From: Siderastrea siderea
Taxonomy: Eukaryota; Cnidaria; Anthozoa; Scleractinia; Rhizangiidae
Assembly (NCBI GenBank): GCA_964030785.1
Contig: OZ034975.1
Coordinates: 46,030,569 to 46,094,568 of the forward strand
Direction: 5' to 3'
DNA: 64,000 nucleotides
Shown: one piece after another, positions 25,901-36,300 of the stretch
Position numbering within the stretch: position 1 is the stretch's first letter
Layout of the letters: every line of letters starts with the position of its first letter
Program-made: the position numbers and the translations under genes
The notes under the pieces: model-generated
The model's input: only the letters and a program-made list of their open reading frames with translations
The model's database searches: none
What the model was told of the DNA's origin: nothing

Positions 25901-26720
25901 CACACAAAAACGATCGCAAGCAAAAAACGCATTCGAAAAAGATTTCTTCAAACTTATGAATAACTCAGTATTTGGTAAAACAATGGAAAACATCAGAAAA
26001 CGTGTTGATGTACGTCTTATCACAGATGGTAAAAAACTATTAAAAATGTCTTCTAAACCTACTTTTGTATGCAGTAAAATATTCAATGAAAATCTGGTAG
26101 CAGTTCACAAGATCAAAGAAGTACTAACTCTTAATCGGCCGGCTTATGTGGGTATGTGTATTCTTGATCTGAGCAAAACATTGATGTATGATTTTCATTA
26201 TAATTACATAAAACAGAAGTATGGTGACAAAGCCAAGCTACTATTTACCGATACAGACTCATTAACTTATGAAATTCAGACTGAAGATGTTTACCAAGAC
26301 TTTTGGAATGATAAAGATAAATTTGACAACAGTGACTATCCAGAAAGTTCCCAGTATTTCAGCAAAGCAAACAAAAAAGTAATTGGAAAATTTAAAGATG
26401 AAGCAGCAGGAATGCCAATAAAAGAATTTATCGGATTACGATCAAAAATGTATAGTTATATAAAAGAAGACAATAAAGTAGAAAAAACAGCAAAAGGAAT
26501 CAAAAAGAATATAATAAAAGGAAATATCAAACACGAAGATTATAAAAAAGTATTATTCAAAAATGAGCAAATGCAACATAGAATGAAAACAATAAGAAGC
26601 GAAAGACATCAACTCGGAAGTTACGAAATCAACAAAATATCACTCAGCTGTTTTGATGATAAAAGATATATAGCAGAAAATGGAATCAAAAGTTTAGCTT
26701 ACGGACATTATGCAATCTAA
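22968..26720 (+). CDS. Protein-primed type B DNA polymerase (Pol-B)
   Basis: 1250 residues. The N-terminus has SH3-ligand-like repeats RRPVPTPRKSV and RKPVPTPRTVI. A zinc finger follows (HFCMHCLQCFSS, HKDIC). Exonuclease motifs are YADFEAITE (about 425), HNLRGYDSH (about 574) and LKSDILLLAD (about 734). An HNH/endonuclease VII-like insert (CHICDKKY, RDHCHITG, HQDCN) lies between the first two. Polymerase motifs are YLDANNLYGW (about 830), LMNNSVFGKTM (about 995) and FTDTDSLTY (about 1094). All catalytic aspartates are present, so it should replicate the element by protein priming from the TIR ends. A second ATG at residue 13 (23004) is an alternative start. Early motif GATATAGTA is upstream. 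Confidence 0.95.
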   Translation: MRSYKNNILGINMNKDSLKKLSKSELIKFLLKQSKGVESNVQENIKRRPVPTPRKSVKDMVKRYEENIILPPMQFRDDYKPRTVKRKPVPTPRTVIKQIDKALNGFVKSYEIDLRNDKDPLIQMQNTRKGVERQLSILLNEMKGLKYVETLKVTFEKISSDVIIEKSAYFNSASQTIINQVGISESLKISSENIINKIAQWISEGSGWTVKEINDHYLNIAKYEPMKGSSYIQLPEELRNSAKGLINMKNKDNECFRWCHIRHINPQEKYPQRIKKVDKQYIEKLNYSGIEFPVCIKHYNKIEKQNSININVFGYENKQPYPIYISKEKNEDHMELLLITENENNHYVLIKDFNKFMYNQTKHEHRKHFCMHCLQCFSSDRVLSNHKDICIQVNGTQAIKMPTKDNNILKFNNFHKQQPVPFVIYADFEAITEKIHGCQQEGKKSYTEAYQKHTDCGYGYKVVCCYDDKYTKPIQLYRGENAVYKFMENILEEVKWCKKVMKKHFNKPLKMSNEDEQEFKKSTRCHICDKKYNEEDVRVRDHCHITGVFRGSAHQDCNLKLKMKPEEIKIPVIFHNLRGYDSHFIMQKLGQIVKKHTYKNNKGEDKQMNINAIPNNMEKYMAFMLGNHLTFIDSFQFMSSSLDKLVSNLPAEALKYTSERFKKEKLSLMTRKGVYPYNYMDSFDKFNKTELPTKEEFYSILIDEHISNEDYTHAQNVWNTFKLQTMGEYHNLYLKSDILLLADVFENFRRTCIQYYKLDPCHYFTSPGLSWDAMLKMTNIKLELMTDINMFQFIEKGMHGGISYIANRYGKANNKYMKEYDEKAPSKYIMYLDANNLYGWAMSQHLPVGNFRWMTEKQISKLNVARYNENSEKGLILEVDLEYPKELHNLHNDYPLAAERVCVKKNMLSDYCKKIATKYNISTGLVHKLIPTLSNKEKYVLHYRNLQMYIDLGLKLKKIHRVLEFDQSPWLKQYIDFNTQKRSQAKNAFEKDFFKLMNNSVFGKTMENIRKRVDVRLITDGKKLLKMSSKPTFVCSKIFNENLVAVHKIKEVLTLNRPAYVGMCILDLSKTLMYDFHYNYIKQKYGDKAKLLFTDTDSLTYEIQTEDVYQDFWNDKDKFDNSDYPESSQYFSKANKKVIGKFKDEAAGMPIKEFIGLRSKMYSYIKEDNKVEKTAKGIKKNIIKGNIKHEDYKKVLFKNEQMQHRMKTIRSERHQLGSYEINKISLSCFDDKRYIAENGIKSLAYGHYAI

Positions 26721-26728
26721 AAATAAAA

Positions 26729-28081
26729 ACATATAGATTTCCATAAAATGATACCAGCATCGCAAAAAGAAACTTCCCCTCTTGATCGCTAAAGCGATCA
26801 ATTCACTGCCTCACAAGAGCTCCGCTTTTGTTCCCCAATGCTTAAAAAATGGCGCCATGAAAAAAAACATATAGTTATCCATAAAATGGAACCAGCATCG
26901 CAAAAAGAAACTTCCCCTCTTGATCGCTAAAGCGATCAATTCACTGCCTCACAAAAGCTCCGCTTTTGTTCCCCAATGCTTAAAAAATGGCGCCATGAAA
27001 AAAAACATATAGTTATCCATAAAATGGAACCAGCATCGCAAAAAGAAACTTCCCCTCTTGATCGCTAAAGCGATCAATTCACTGCCTCACAAAAGCTCCG
27101 CTTTTGTTCCCCAATGCAAAAATATGGATCTAGCATATATAAAATACATATAGTTATCCATAAAATGGAACCAGCATCGCAAAAAGAAACTTCCCCTCTT
27201 GATCGCTAAAGCGATCAATTCACTGCCTCACAAAAGCTCCGCTTTTGTTCCCCAATGCTTAAAAAATGGCGCCATGAAAAAAAACATATAGTTATCCATA
27301 AAATGGAACCAGCATCGCAAAAAGAAACTTCCCCTCTTGATCGCTAAAGCGATCAATTCACTGCCTCACAAAAGCTCCGCTTTTGTTCCCCAATGCTTAA
27401 AAAATGGCGCCATGAAAAAAAACATATAGTTATCCATAAAATGGAACCAGCATCGCAAAAAGAAACTTCCCCTCTTGATCGCTAAAGCGATCAATTCACT
27501 GCCTCACAAAAGCTCCGCTTTTGTTCCCCAATGCAAAAATATGGATCTAGCATATATAAAATACATATAGTTATCCAAATATTTATCCAAATAAAATGAT
27601 TGCCATCACATAATACCATCACAAGAAACCATCACATAATAAGGCGCCCATCGCTATTATATTTCTTCGAAATATAATAGCTCTTCCCACCAAGGCGCCT
27701 TTTGCAATAACGACCCCCCCATCCCCGTGCTAAGTATTTGAACGTCTTGCTTCGCAAGCCATCCAAATACTTAGCATGCCGGGGGGTCTATTGCCGTGAT
27801 GAAGCCATGTGATGAAGCCATGTGATGGAACCAATATAGTTGAAAATGCTTTGGTAACATTATGCCTATAGTGCCCTACGACATCAATCTCTGCGAGATT
27901 GATGTCTACCCACTATAGGCTGGAAGGAGGCTCGCTCGTTGACTTCGTCAACGACTTCCCGAGCCTGCTCGCCTCCTTTCCATAAAATGATTTCCATCAG
28001 ATGGAGAGTAGTTATAGAGTTGGCGCTGTTCAAGACCAGTTTTGAAAAAACTGGTCTCGAACCGCCAACTCTATAACTACT
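26729..28081 (-). repeat. Pol-B terminal inverted repeat, right
   Basis: Reverse complement of 9185-10516. It holds six units with landmarks at 26784, 26922, 27060, 27201, 27339 and 27477 (period 138-141) and the five-hairpin terminus at 27641-28081. The outermost unit spacer (ATATGGATCTAGCATATATA) recurs between units three and four here but not in the left array. The innermost unit has a point change (ACAAGAGC) that breaks one stem. Confidence 0.93.
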
Positions 28082-28087
28082 ACCACC

Positions 28088-28436
28088 TAACCCCTTGTGG
28101 TTGCCTTTTTATACCTACCCACGCTGCTAAAATTGGACTTTGGACTTTGAGCCCGCGTTTTCTCCGCGGTTTTGCTCCATCCTGAGCCCACGATCGATTT
28201 TTCCAACTGGTCAGCTGTTTCCCATTCAAAACCACGTGACTTCCGGTTGCATGAGCCCGCGATCCCTTTTTTCATACTGGTCAGCGGTTTCCCATTCAAA
28301 ACCACGTGACTTCCGGTTGCATGAGCCCACGATCCCTTTTTTCAACCTGGTCAGCGGTTTCTCATTCAAAACCACGTGATTGCTCTCGACCAATCAGAAG
28401 CCTCCATTAGTACCCAAACGAGCCCAGTGTACTACT
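28088..28436 (-). mobile_element. Pol-A continuation: TATA box and terminal repeat
   Basis: Reading right to left, this is the start of Pol-A. A TATAAAAAGG box (about 28105-28114) collinear with Pol-C 40629 is the lost promoter of penton-A. Next to it are three copies of a block of about 64 bp with CACGTGACTTCCGG and GGTCAGCGGTTTC, shared with the Pol-C TIR. The end is probably at 28436, where AGTGTACTACT reads on the other strand as AGTAGTACACT, the Polinton AG start. The opposite terminus is outside the window, so the boundary and duplication cannot be confirmed. Confidence 0.7.
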
Positions 28437-28590
28437 GGCGGAAAGTACATTAGTCTTTTGTCTCACTGTTAATTGGCCCTTGTTGCCTCGATCCCATCTG
28501 CAGAATTCAAAGGAACATTTGGCTTAGAACGAGGCAACAAGGGCCAATTAACATGGAGACTAAAAAATAATGTATCTTCTGCCATTGTGG
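28437..28590. repeat. Imperfect foldback element at the Pol-A edge
   Basis: GTTAATTGGCCCTTGTTGCC and its complement near 28532-28551 form a long stem. Weaker pairing continues outward (CATTAGTCTTTTGTCTC with GAGACTAAAAAATAATG). It resembles a small non-autonomous foldback/MITE next to, or disrupted by, the Pol-A end. Confidence 0.55.
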
Positions 28591-28600
28591 AATAAGGTGT

Positions 28601-28674
28601 ATGAACAACATCTCATAAATTAAACAGTCTAGTTTTCCGTTGCATTACTGTTTAATTTATGAGATGTTGTTCAT
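28601..28674. repeat. Perfect 28-bp inverted repeat, 18-nt loop
   Basis: 28601-28628 and 28647-28674 are exact reverse complements (ATGAACAACATCTCATAAAT begins the left arm). Perfect arms suggest a young foldback insertion or a selected hairpin. Confidence 0.85.
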
Positions 28675-30853
28675 AAAAAATGAAAAATACGAAATGAAAA
28701 TGAAAATAATGTCATGGCGACATCGAAACGTTTTTTCGCTAATTTTTATTGTTAAATGCTTAACGAAATTTAATCTGATTCGAAGTTTAACTGAAATAAT
28801 AAAAAAACCTCGAAAAACCAGTTTTATCAACCACCGATTGGTGAGTCAGTAAACCGTTCCTGGAAAAAGGCATCGATAAACAGAAACATTTATTTACTTT
28901 CCGGCCGGGCCTCAAATGGTTTGCGCTGGAGGAAAAACAGCAAAGAATATTTCCCCGAAATAGCACCAGCCCCCGCACGTACCTTCAGGGGACAGTTAAG
29001 GGGACTGAATGGTTAATTTAATCATCGGTGAACTGGAAAGGCGTTTATATATATTTGACGGACTCGATCGGCTGGAGTTGAATAGCACTTCACCATCGAA
29101 CATGTCAATGGCACATTCAGCTTTGCCACTGGCTTGATGTACAAACCCAAGTGGAAGACCTTGGAGAAGAAGGAAGAAGGAACTGCAGTTAAAGAAATCC
29201 AAGTTGCCATTTTTTGGGTGCGTGTTTTCGCTCTTATATTCTTTCGTTCTCGTACAAAAATTTCAATATTTCGTCACACTGTTCAATTCAGAAATAACAC
29301 GAAGTTTATGTTTATTGTCTTTTTTTTTCGGTGAAGAGAAGGTGAAACAAGTCGGTTAGCTTTCATGAACCATGGCGGCCGATGTGCTCACAGCAGCTTT
29401 GCTTGTCTTGACGTTGGCTGTACTGTGGTGTATGGTCAAGAAGTACCGAGCTGTGATGGTGGCCTGTAAGCGGACAACCTTAGCAGGTTCAGTGTTCAGA
29501 AATGGAAGGACAGCCGAGAGATCGTGGAGCAGCTAACTGTAGGGAGCGGGCTGGAGAAAGAAACTCGCAAACTGTCAATCTAAGGCCTGGGAGACGAGCG
29601 CGCCCGCGAGAACATGATGAACGAATGTGCTGAGTAAGCACACAAAGATGTTAACGTAATTAAATTGTACACTTTGTTCAATCTAATTCTGTTAAGCTTA
29701 CTTTCACGAGGAACCCTTCTGAATTTGGTCTAAAAAGGAAAACATATTTACGGTCCATAGATTTTGTTAGCAGTGTAACGTACAATTACTGAGGCGGTAG
29801 TTTTTACAAGCTTAGGGCTGCCTCGTCCCCAGTCGCTCGCGATCGCTCATCTGGGGGATATTTTAGTTAATTACTGAGGAAAGGGGGGGTGACCGCGCTC
29901 GCTTCCAGTCCCCCCGCTCGCGCTCCGCGCTCCGCGCTCGCTCCCGATCCCCCCTCTCGTGTGAAAATCTCGCTTGGCCTTGGAAAAGCCTGTGGAGGAG
30001 GCAGAGCTTAGGGTTTTCCCTGAGTACACAAATTCTAACTCGATTTCGTTTTATTTTTAAGTTTTCAATTTTCGTGGCTTTTTTACGTTTAGTGATGCCC
30101 ATTTTTAATACTGTAAGTAAGCTGCTTGTTCATTTCAAAACCTTTTAATTTCAGTGCCTGTTTGTTCATTTGGATGGTTCATTTTTTTTTCTTTTCGGGG
30201 AGCCGAAATAATTAACGCTAACTCTTTCAATGCCAAGCTTTGTCGTATTACATCTCGTTATTATAATGTTAATATCGAATAAAGAAGATGAAAGCTTATT
30301 TTTCTTCTTTAGGCTCCCACACGGCAATCATGTAAACCAGTTGTTTTTTGTAGCTTATATTAAAATGATCGTTACTGCTTTTCTTTATTTTTCTTTTCTT
30401 TAGGTCATCCTTGGATTTCCAGGACAGTTGAGATTTATCCATGTCATATTTTTTATACTTTGTGAAAGTTTCTTTAGAGCTGCTTTAGTTCCCGGCTCAA
30501 AAATTAGAATACAGATATCCTGGAAGCGGATATAGCTAATCACTTCAACTACTCAAGCTTTATAAACATGGTAATCAAGAACGGTTTAGCACGTAATACA
30601 GTTTACTTTTTAAGCTCTCTTGATTAAATAGCGCGGCATCCGTGAAATCTTTGGGAAAGTAGCCACGCAAGTGACATAAATCTCTAAAGTTTGCGTGATC
30701 CACCGCCTCTATATTTTGCACACGTATTCCTAACCTGCCCAGATTTGTGTAGGTGTTTGTATTTAATTTCCCTTCAGATTTGCAAAACCCGTTCTAAAAA
30801 CGGCCATCATCTCTCGGTGTGCGTCTACAGCGAACGACGTGTGCATTTGTATA
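28675..30853. other. Host intergenic DNA, one weak small ORF
   Basis: Mostly AT-rich host sequence. 29372-29536 (+) is a 54-codon ORF with an ACCATGG start context and one hydrophobic segment (LTAALLVLTLAVLWCMV); it could be a first exon or chance. 29875-29965 is a GC-rich run of CGCTC/CGCGCTC repeats. No other gene is supported. Confidence 0.3.
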
Positions 30854-30971
30854 CAGCTATTTCGAGAAACGTTGTCGGAAAAAAGCAAAACACTGCACAA
30901 GCCAATCCGGAAAGGTATTTTGGGATACGGTCAATGAATTTTAATAAGTCAATTGATACATTAAACCCGCG

Positions 30972-32296
30972 ATGCCTCGTCCGTACAGTGACGATCTTAG
31001 ATGGCGAGCCATATGGATGAAGGAGTTTTTAGGTTATAGTGTAGATGATGTAGCGGCTACTTTATTCATGTCCCCAAGAACGGTGGAGCGCTATATTTCA
31101 AAATGCCTAAATACTGGCGAAGTAAAATGGGAGAAATTAGGGCGACCTTTGAATAGTTTTGCCATGCATCCACACGTGGAGTTCGTAATTATGGAAGCTG
31201 TTCTTGAACACCCGGACAAAACTCTTGCAGAGATTGCCTACGATGTCTACGAACAGACAGGGTCAGAAAATGTTGTTTCCAGCCTATTGCGGTATTTGAA
31301 ACGGAATAGTCTCACCCGCAAAAAGGTTTGTGAAATACTCGCTTTACTATAATAGGGCTTTTTATTTCGCAAATTTGCATCATTTTCCAGGTGTGTCAAT
31401 TTAAGCGTGTTTTATCATTTTAAGCTGGCAAGAATTGCCCTTCAAAGATCTGAGGAAGCAAGAGTACTTTTCAGGTCCAATGTTTGTCTCCTGGATCCTG
31501 AAATGTTGGTGTTTTTGGACGAAAGCGGATTTGTAAGTATTCAATTGCTGTTTTACAACTTTTTGTACTCTTCAATTATTTTTCACAAATCACAATTTTT
31601 TCGTCAACCTTTTACTTTTTTAGGACAAAAGACTTTCTCGCACCTATGGCTATAGTCTAGTCGGTAACAGAGCCACGGTCAAACGTCAGGCGCAGAACTG
31701 GGGACCGCGCATAACGGCCATACCCGTTATTTGTACGGAAGGAATGATAGAAGTGGTATCTATCAGGGCAAGGTCGACGGGGCAAAATTTGAAGAGTTTG
31801 TGGATCAAAAGCTCTGCCCTAACTTGCTTCCATTTAATGGCATCAATCCACGATCAGTGGTCATAATGGGTAAGCATAAAATTTCTTGCAACACTACGAT
31901 GTGGCGGTGGTTATGAAATTAAATATTTTTGTAACTCCTCAGATACTTCATTCCCTTCCATTTGAAATTTAAACCCTCTCTGATTCACGCGATTAGCATC
32001 ACATTAATTTATTTCTTCCTTATTTTTCATTTGCCACAGATAATGCGGCTATCCACCACACCGACGCCGTAGTTAATAGTATTCATGCCGCGGGAGCAAT
32101 GGTTGTGTTCCTTCCGCCATACAGCCCGGATTTTATGCCATGCGAAGAACTGTTTGCCCAAACAAAAAACTGGATCAGGGAAAATGACGCGGCCTGGCAA
32201 TTTTGCCAGGATCCCAAATTTATGGTGGAAGAAGCATTTCTTCAGGTTACTGATGAACAGATCAGAAACTACATTCAACATGCCGAATACCTGTGA
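30972..32296 (+). pseudogene. Intron-containing DDE transposase with a frameshift
   Basis: Four exons with GT-AG introns: 30972-31325 (helix-turn-helix: DDLRWRAIWMKEFLGYSVDD, SPRTVERYI), 31425-31532, 31624-31869 and 32040-32296. Catalytic acids appear in LVFLDESGF, VVIMDNAAIHH and PPYSPDFMPCEELF, the Tc1/mariner D-D-E layout. In exon 3 the frame is lost by one base near 31750, between EGMIEV and YQGKVDGAK, and the exon length is off by one for correct splicing. The gene therefore looks inactivated in this copy. The acceptor of exon 2 is the least certain junction. Confidence 0.75.
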
Positions 32297-32384
32297 TAAA
32301 TAAACAAATGAATTTTATTCAGTGTTAATGACGAATGTTTGATTATTATCGCATATTAAAAAACTACAAAGAATTCATTTCTTT

Positions 32385-33664
32385 TCACAGTTTATCCTTT
32401 TGCAAAGAAAATTCGTTTTCTGTAAGGACGTCATCGTCTTTCAATGCTTTGAGATCCTTGAGCTGCTGAAGAATGCTTGAACGCATACGCACCTACAAGT
32501 AGAAAAGCGTTTGGTTAAGAAAATAATACACATTTAAAGGCCGCTAGCATCTGCTAAGAAATGCCTCTCTTGCCTTTCTTTCAGCGCCATCCGTGGATTG
32601 TCCACTGACTTCACCTGATGTTTGACTTTTGAATGATTTTGAAGCCGCTTTCGAATTGCCCGTAAAAAATGGAACATTCGGGGGGTTATCTTCACTCTTG
32701 TGGGTTCCGTTAACCTGTAATGGAATAAAATGATACAAATTGAACTATTCCTGTTTTCAATAGTTATTTTTACGGACACCCGCCGATCTCAATTCGAGCT
32801 CATCAGAGGAGGTAAAAACAACATAAAACCTTGACCAATAATTATATTGGAGAAGTGTAATTCGTTGTTGCAAAATTAGCTCAAAACTTGTCCAAGGCAT
32901 TTCAGTCTCAAGAACGTGCAACACGTGCGTTTTATGCTAATTTTTGTAGACATTTGGAAACAACTTCTGGCTGAAAACCCGCCTTAGAAAATACGAAGCA
33001 AACAATCTTATAAAAATATAGTCTGAAGGTGGATATGAAATTTAACTAAAGAAGGTGAAAATTACTCTCGGCAACTCAAATTTTCCTTACCACCATCCGC
33101 GCCCAGCAGCGCAATTTGAACTCGGGAAGAGTATGCTTCTCTCTAAGCCGTGAAAGACAAGAGTCGTAGCTGTTTTCTTCCTCTCCGTCCCCGCTATCAT
33201 CTCGAGCACTACTGGGATTACCTAAGTCAGAATAGTGATAATCATAATCATTATCACTGAGAACAAGGGAAAAAATCTCACTTAACTTTTGGTGCAACAA
33301 AACGTGCAAAACATGGCTTATTGTGTTTCTTACCTTTTCTCTTTTTGCCCGAAGAACCCCTTGGAACGTCTTTATGTGGATCCACCCACAATGTTATCAT
33401 CCTGTTTTTTACCAAAGAAAACGCTTCGGCGAGCTGGATTTCGGACGATATAGAGAATTTCTTGTTTCCGTCCGCGTAGTAGCCGATTTGGAAGGTCGTG
33501 TCGGTTGCTGGAAATATTTCCTCTTTACAATTCTGCAGAAAGTATTGCTTCAATTGCATGACTGTTGCAAAGCAAGGTACTTTCCTGACACTGTAGGTGT
33601 CGTACCTGTTTTTGTGGGCTTCTTTCAGCACACGCAGACAGACGTCCATGGCGTCTCCTGCCAT
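32385..33664 (-). CDS. Second transposon gene: PB1-like and SHOCT-like accessory protein (multi-exon)
   Basis: Exon 1 (33334-33664) encodes MAGDAMDVCLRVLKEAHKNR, then KVPCFATVMQLKQYF and a beta-rich FQIGYYADGNKKFSISSEIQ segment with LWVDPHKD, which resembles a ubiquitin-like/PB1 fold. Exon 2 (33091-33256) encodes an acidic linker and CLSRLREKHTLPEFKLRCWA. A third coding block lies at about 32540-32715 without a clear donor. The last exon (32385-32492) encodes LQQLKDLKALKDDDVLTENE, a SHOCT-like end. It lies wholly inside the transposon TIRs, so it travels with it. Function unknown; the exon 3 boundary suggests it may be degenerate. Confidence 0.5.
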
Positions 33665-33772
33665 GTTTTTTAAAGATTTCACGGAAATGATGAAACTACC
33701 CAAAATACCTTTCGGGATTGGCTTGTGCAGTTTTCTGGGGTTTTTTTCCGACAACGTTTCTCGAAATAGCTG

Positions 33773-34529
33773 TATGTAAGAAGCGTGCTGATCACGAAAA
33801 ACTGGATAGCAGAGTGTCGACAAATATCCTTAGCTTGACCACCCTTTACAGGCAAGGTCAACACAGTATATTCGTGAGAGCCTGCGTGAGAGCTTTGGGA
33901 ACCCAGATTAATGTGCCTGTCTTCGCCTATCTTTAGCTAACTGGTACTTCCCCTTTTCCCTCCCTGACGTCATCCTCGAATGCAAAGATTTGCGTGTGCA
34001 TCTGCATTTATTTCCCATCGGATTTCTGTAATGAACTTAAAAGACTCTTGAATGACACAAAAAGAGAAATTAATTAATTTCAGTAAAAACAAAAAAAGAA
34101 GAAAAAGACAAAAAAAATTCGAAAAACTACTGATCGTAGTGCCGATAGGTTTTCCAGAGTTCTATTAAAATTGATCACGTGCTAGGCAACCACAAAGTTT
34201 CACGACAGCGGGTTTTTTGAGAGTTGAAGATCAGAGACAATAGCTTGATGGATACTTCTTTTTGTGTGTTATACCCTTATAATAAGCTATTTTATGAATC
34301 GTTTGAGTCTGCGTAAACACTAATGATCCTTAAAAGTTTATTTTATGTCTATCCGCCGTCCCTTGTCGTCCTTGCTCTACGTTGTACCGTAGTGGTGGAT
34401 TTTCAGGTTTTGAATTTGGAATTACTTTAATTGCAAATTCACTGAGAGGATCATTTCTTTACTTTAGAAATTAAAACTACAGAATGTCCAATATGTCCGA
34501 TATGTCCAATACTATGGAAAGGAGCCCTT
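33773..34529. other. Host intergenic DNA
   Basis: No gene or strong repeat seen. There is an A-rich stretch near 34080-34125. A run of TGTCCAATATGTCC-type short repeats at 34485-34515 lies just before the LINE fragment. Confidence 0.4.
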
Positions 34530-35540
34530 AGACTTTGTATGCTGATGACACGGTCCTCTACTTCTTTGCTAAGGAGCCACACCTGTTAGAAGAGGCACTG
34601 AATGATGATCTCTTAAAAGTTGCTCAGTGGCTACATGGAAATAAGCTAACTTTGAATCTTACTAAGACGAAATCCATGATTATAGGCAGTAATAGAAAAC
34701 TTGTTGGTATTTCCTCTTTCTCATTATCTATTTTTGACATCGATATAAATTCTGTAACTAGTTTTAAATATTTGGGAGTTATGTTGTCCTCAACTTTTAC
34801 ATGGTCCGACCATGTTGAGTATATTTCATCTAAGGTTAATAAGAACCTTGGCCTTTTACGTAGGATTAAGTATTATTTACCTTATAATGCCCGGTTACTT
34901 TTTTATAACAGCTTAGTGCTACCTATTTTTGATTATGCTGATTTAGTCTGGGGTGACAAGGACAATGTTTCACTAATGAAGGAATTGCAAATTCTGCAAA
35001 ACAAAGCAGCTAAATTGATATTAGATAGATCACTTCACTCCTCATCCACTGATGCATTAACAGTCTTGAGATGGCTGAATCTCGAAGAACGTAGGAAATG
35101 TCATCGATGTATATATGCATACAAGTGTATTAATGGCCAACTTAATCATTCTTTGGACATTGTAAGAAAGAGTGATATGCACTCCTACAATACTCGCAAT
35201 AAAGATACTATAAAGCTCCCCAAAATCAAATACAATTGGGGAAAACATCGTTCGCGGTACCACTGTTTCATAGACTTTAATGAGCTAGAGAGAACTGTAA
35301 GAAACTCAGCAAGTTTGTCAATTTTTAAGAAGCGTCTTTTTTCTGCTTTTTATAATTAAGGAATTTTTTTTTAATCCTTGTAGTGTATATGTTGTAATTA
35401 TTTATATATTTCGGTTTTAGCTCTAATTTATAGATTTTAATTGTATCATTATATAATATATATCTAGTGTTAGGACCTCTATGTAAACCACTTTTTAGTG
35501 ATGGAGCTTCCTAATAAAAGATTGTTATTATTTAGACCTT
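34530..35540 (+). mobile_element. 5'-truncated non-LTR retrotransposon (LINE)
   Basis: An open frame at 34535-35359 begins at the reverse transcriptase catalytic YADDTVLY box. It continues with LTLNLTKTKSMIIG, FKYLGVMLSSTFTWSDHVEY, a thumb region (LLFYNSLVLPIFDYADLVWG) and the C-terminal SLSIFKKRLFSAFYN typical of many animal LINEs. The 3' tail ends in AATAAAAGATTGTTATTATT, a microsatellite-type end. Everything upstream of YADD is missing, the normal result of incomplete reverse transcription. The reading frame is still open, so the insertion is fairly young. Confidence 0.85.
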
Positions 35541-36015
35541 GTGTTTTCTGACAAACATTGTCAAAAATACAGTAAAAAAAAACAAAAACAAAAAAACAAA
35601 AGAAAAATAAGGGGGTATTAGTTTTCGGTTCTTAATAGTTTTCGTTTTTGCGAAAACTAAGACCCTGGCACAAACAAAGAAAATAAGGGGGTCTTAGTAT
35701 TCGGGTCTTAGGTTTTAAGAGGCAATGTCCACTAAGACCGAGCGAAATCGAAAATATGTGGCACATGATGAAAAATCAAAATTCTCCATTTTTCGCCCAG
35801 AGATACCTTATGGTAGCTCTAGAAACGTGGTGGCATTTTTTGTTGCGAAACTATTTTTAAACCTCCAAAAAATTAAAAAACCGTTACCGCACTACGTGTC
35901 TCTACAAACACCCCGAATAAGCGCGAATCATACCTTCTCGTAAACTTCGCTCTGTTTAATTTGCGTCATGGAACAATCCTGTTTTGAGCTTAGAAATTTG
36001 CTGTTGAAGAGTTTA
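35541..36015. other. Host intergenic DNA with A-rich and GGGGGTCTTAG repeats
   Basis: The A-rich run at 35570-35610 is followed by two ATAAGGGGGT(A/C)TTAG copies at about 35608 and 35687 with TTTTCG/CGAAAA inverted parts. No gene is supported. Confidence 0.4.
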
Positions 36016-36300
36016 CAAGTAATTTGAGTCAAATTATTCTTTTGTGGATTAATTTTCAAGGTCACGGCAGGCTGCTGAAAACCACTAAAATTCGCTTGCT
36101 TTGAATTCTCAATTTGGCACAGTTTTTCAAGAGAAAGTTTCCCGCCCCGGTAAAACACCGAATCACTTGAAATTCAGAATTCTTGAAAGAGGAAATGCCG
36201 TTCTTAAACCAGGTTTAAATATTAGTTTCGGGCTTTTTATCAGCGCCGAGTACAAACGCTCTCAAAATCCCGATAATTACAACATTAACACGTCAACAAT
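36016..36300 (+). repeat. Dispersed host repeat, copy 1
   Basis: This segment, including GAATTCTCAATTTGGCACAG and CGGGCTTTTTATCAGCGCC, recurs inverted at 63666-63947 with about 85% similarity by eye. It can be read as an open frame in both copies, but the differences do not look like coding change. It is treated as a non-coding interspersed repeat. Confidence 0.75.

Larger units (their letters stand above)
9185..28081 (+). mobile_element. Pol-B: complete AT-rich Polinton/Maverick, 18,897 bp
   Basis: The element is bounded by inverted repeats of about 1.33 kb that start AGTAGTTATAGAGTTGGCG, and by a 6-bp duplication. Between them lie about 16 genes: VLTF-3-like, two-TM, fibre, ATPase, PPxY protein, penton, small basic protein, capsid, pX-like/protease fusion, DUF5679-like, PLA2-like, integrase, BRO-N/VRR-NUC, two zinc proteins and PolB. 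Every long frame is open, so it looks recently active. Base composition (AT-rich) and gene content differ from Pol-A/C. Insertion is in Pol-A just upstream of its penton-A start. Confidence 0.95.
30854..33772 (+). mobile_element. Complete Tc1/mariner-like (IS630-type) DNA transposon with two genes
   Basis: Inverted repeats of about 70-74 bp start CAGCTATTTCGAGAAACG at 30854 and at 33772 (reverse). They run to about 30923 and 33699 with few mismatches. TA dinucleotides flank both ends (30852-30853, 33773-33774), the target duplication of this superfamily. Inside are an intron-containing transposase on the plus strand and a second intron-containing gene on the minus strand, tail to tail. Confidence 0.85.

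Noticed and set aside
34535..35359. Complete host reverse-transcriptase gene
   Set aside because: It starts at the YADD box with no fingers or palm N-terminus, so it is a 5'-truncated LINE insertion.
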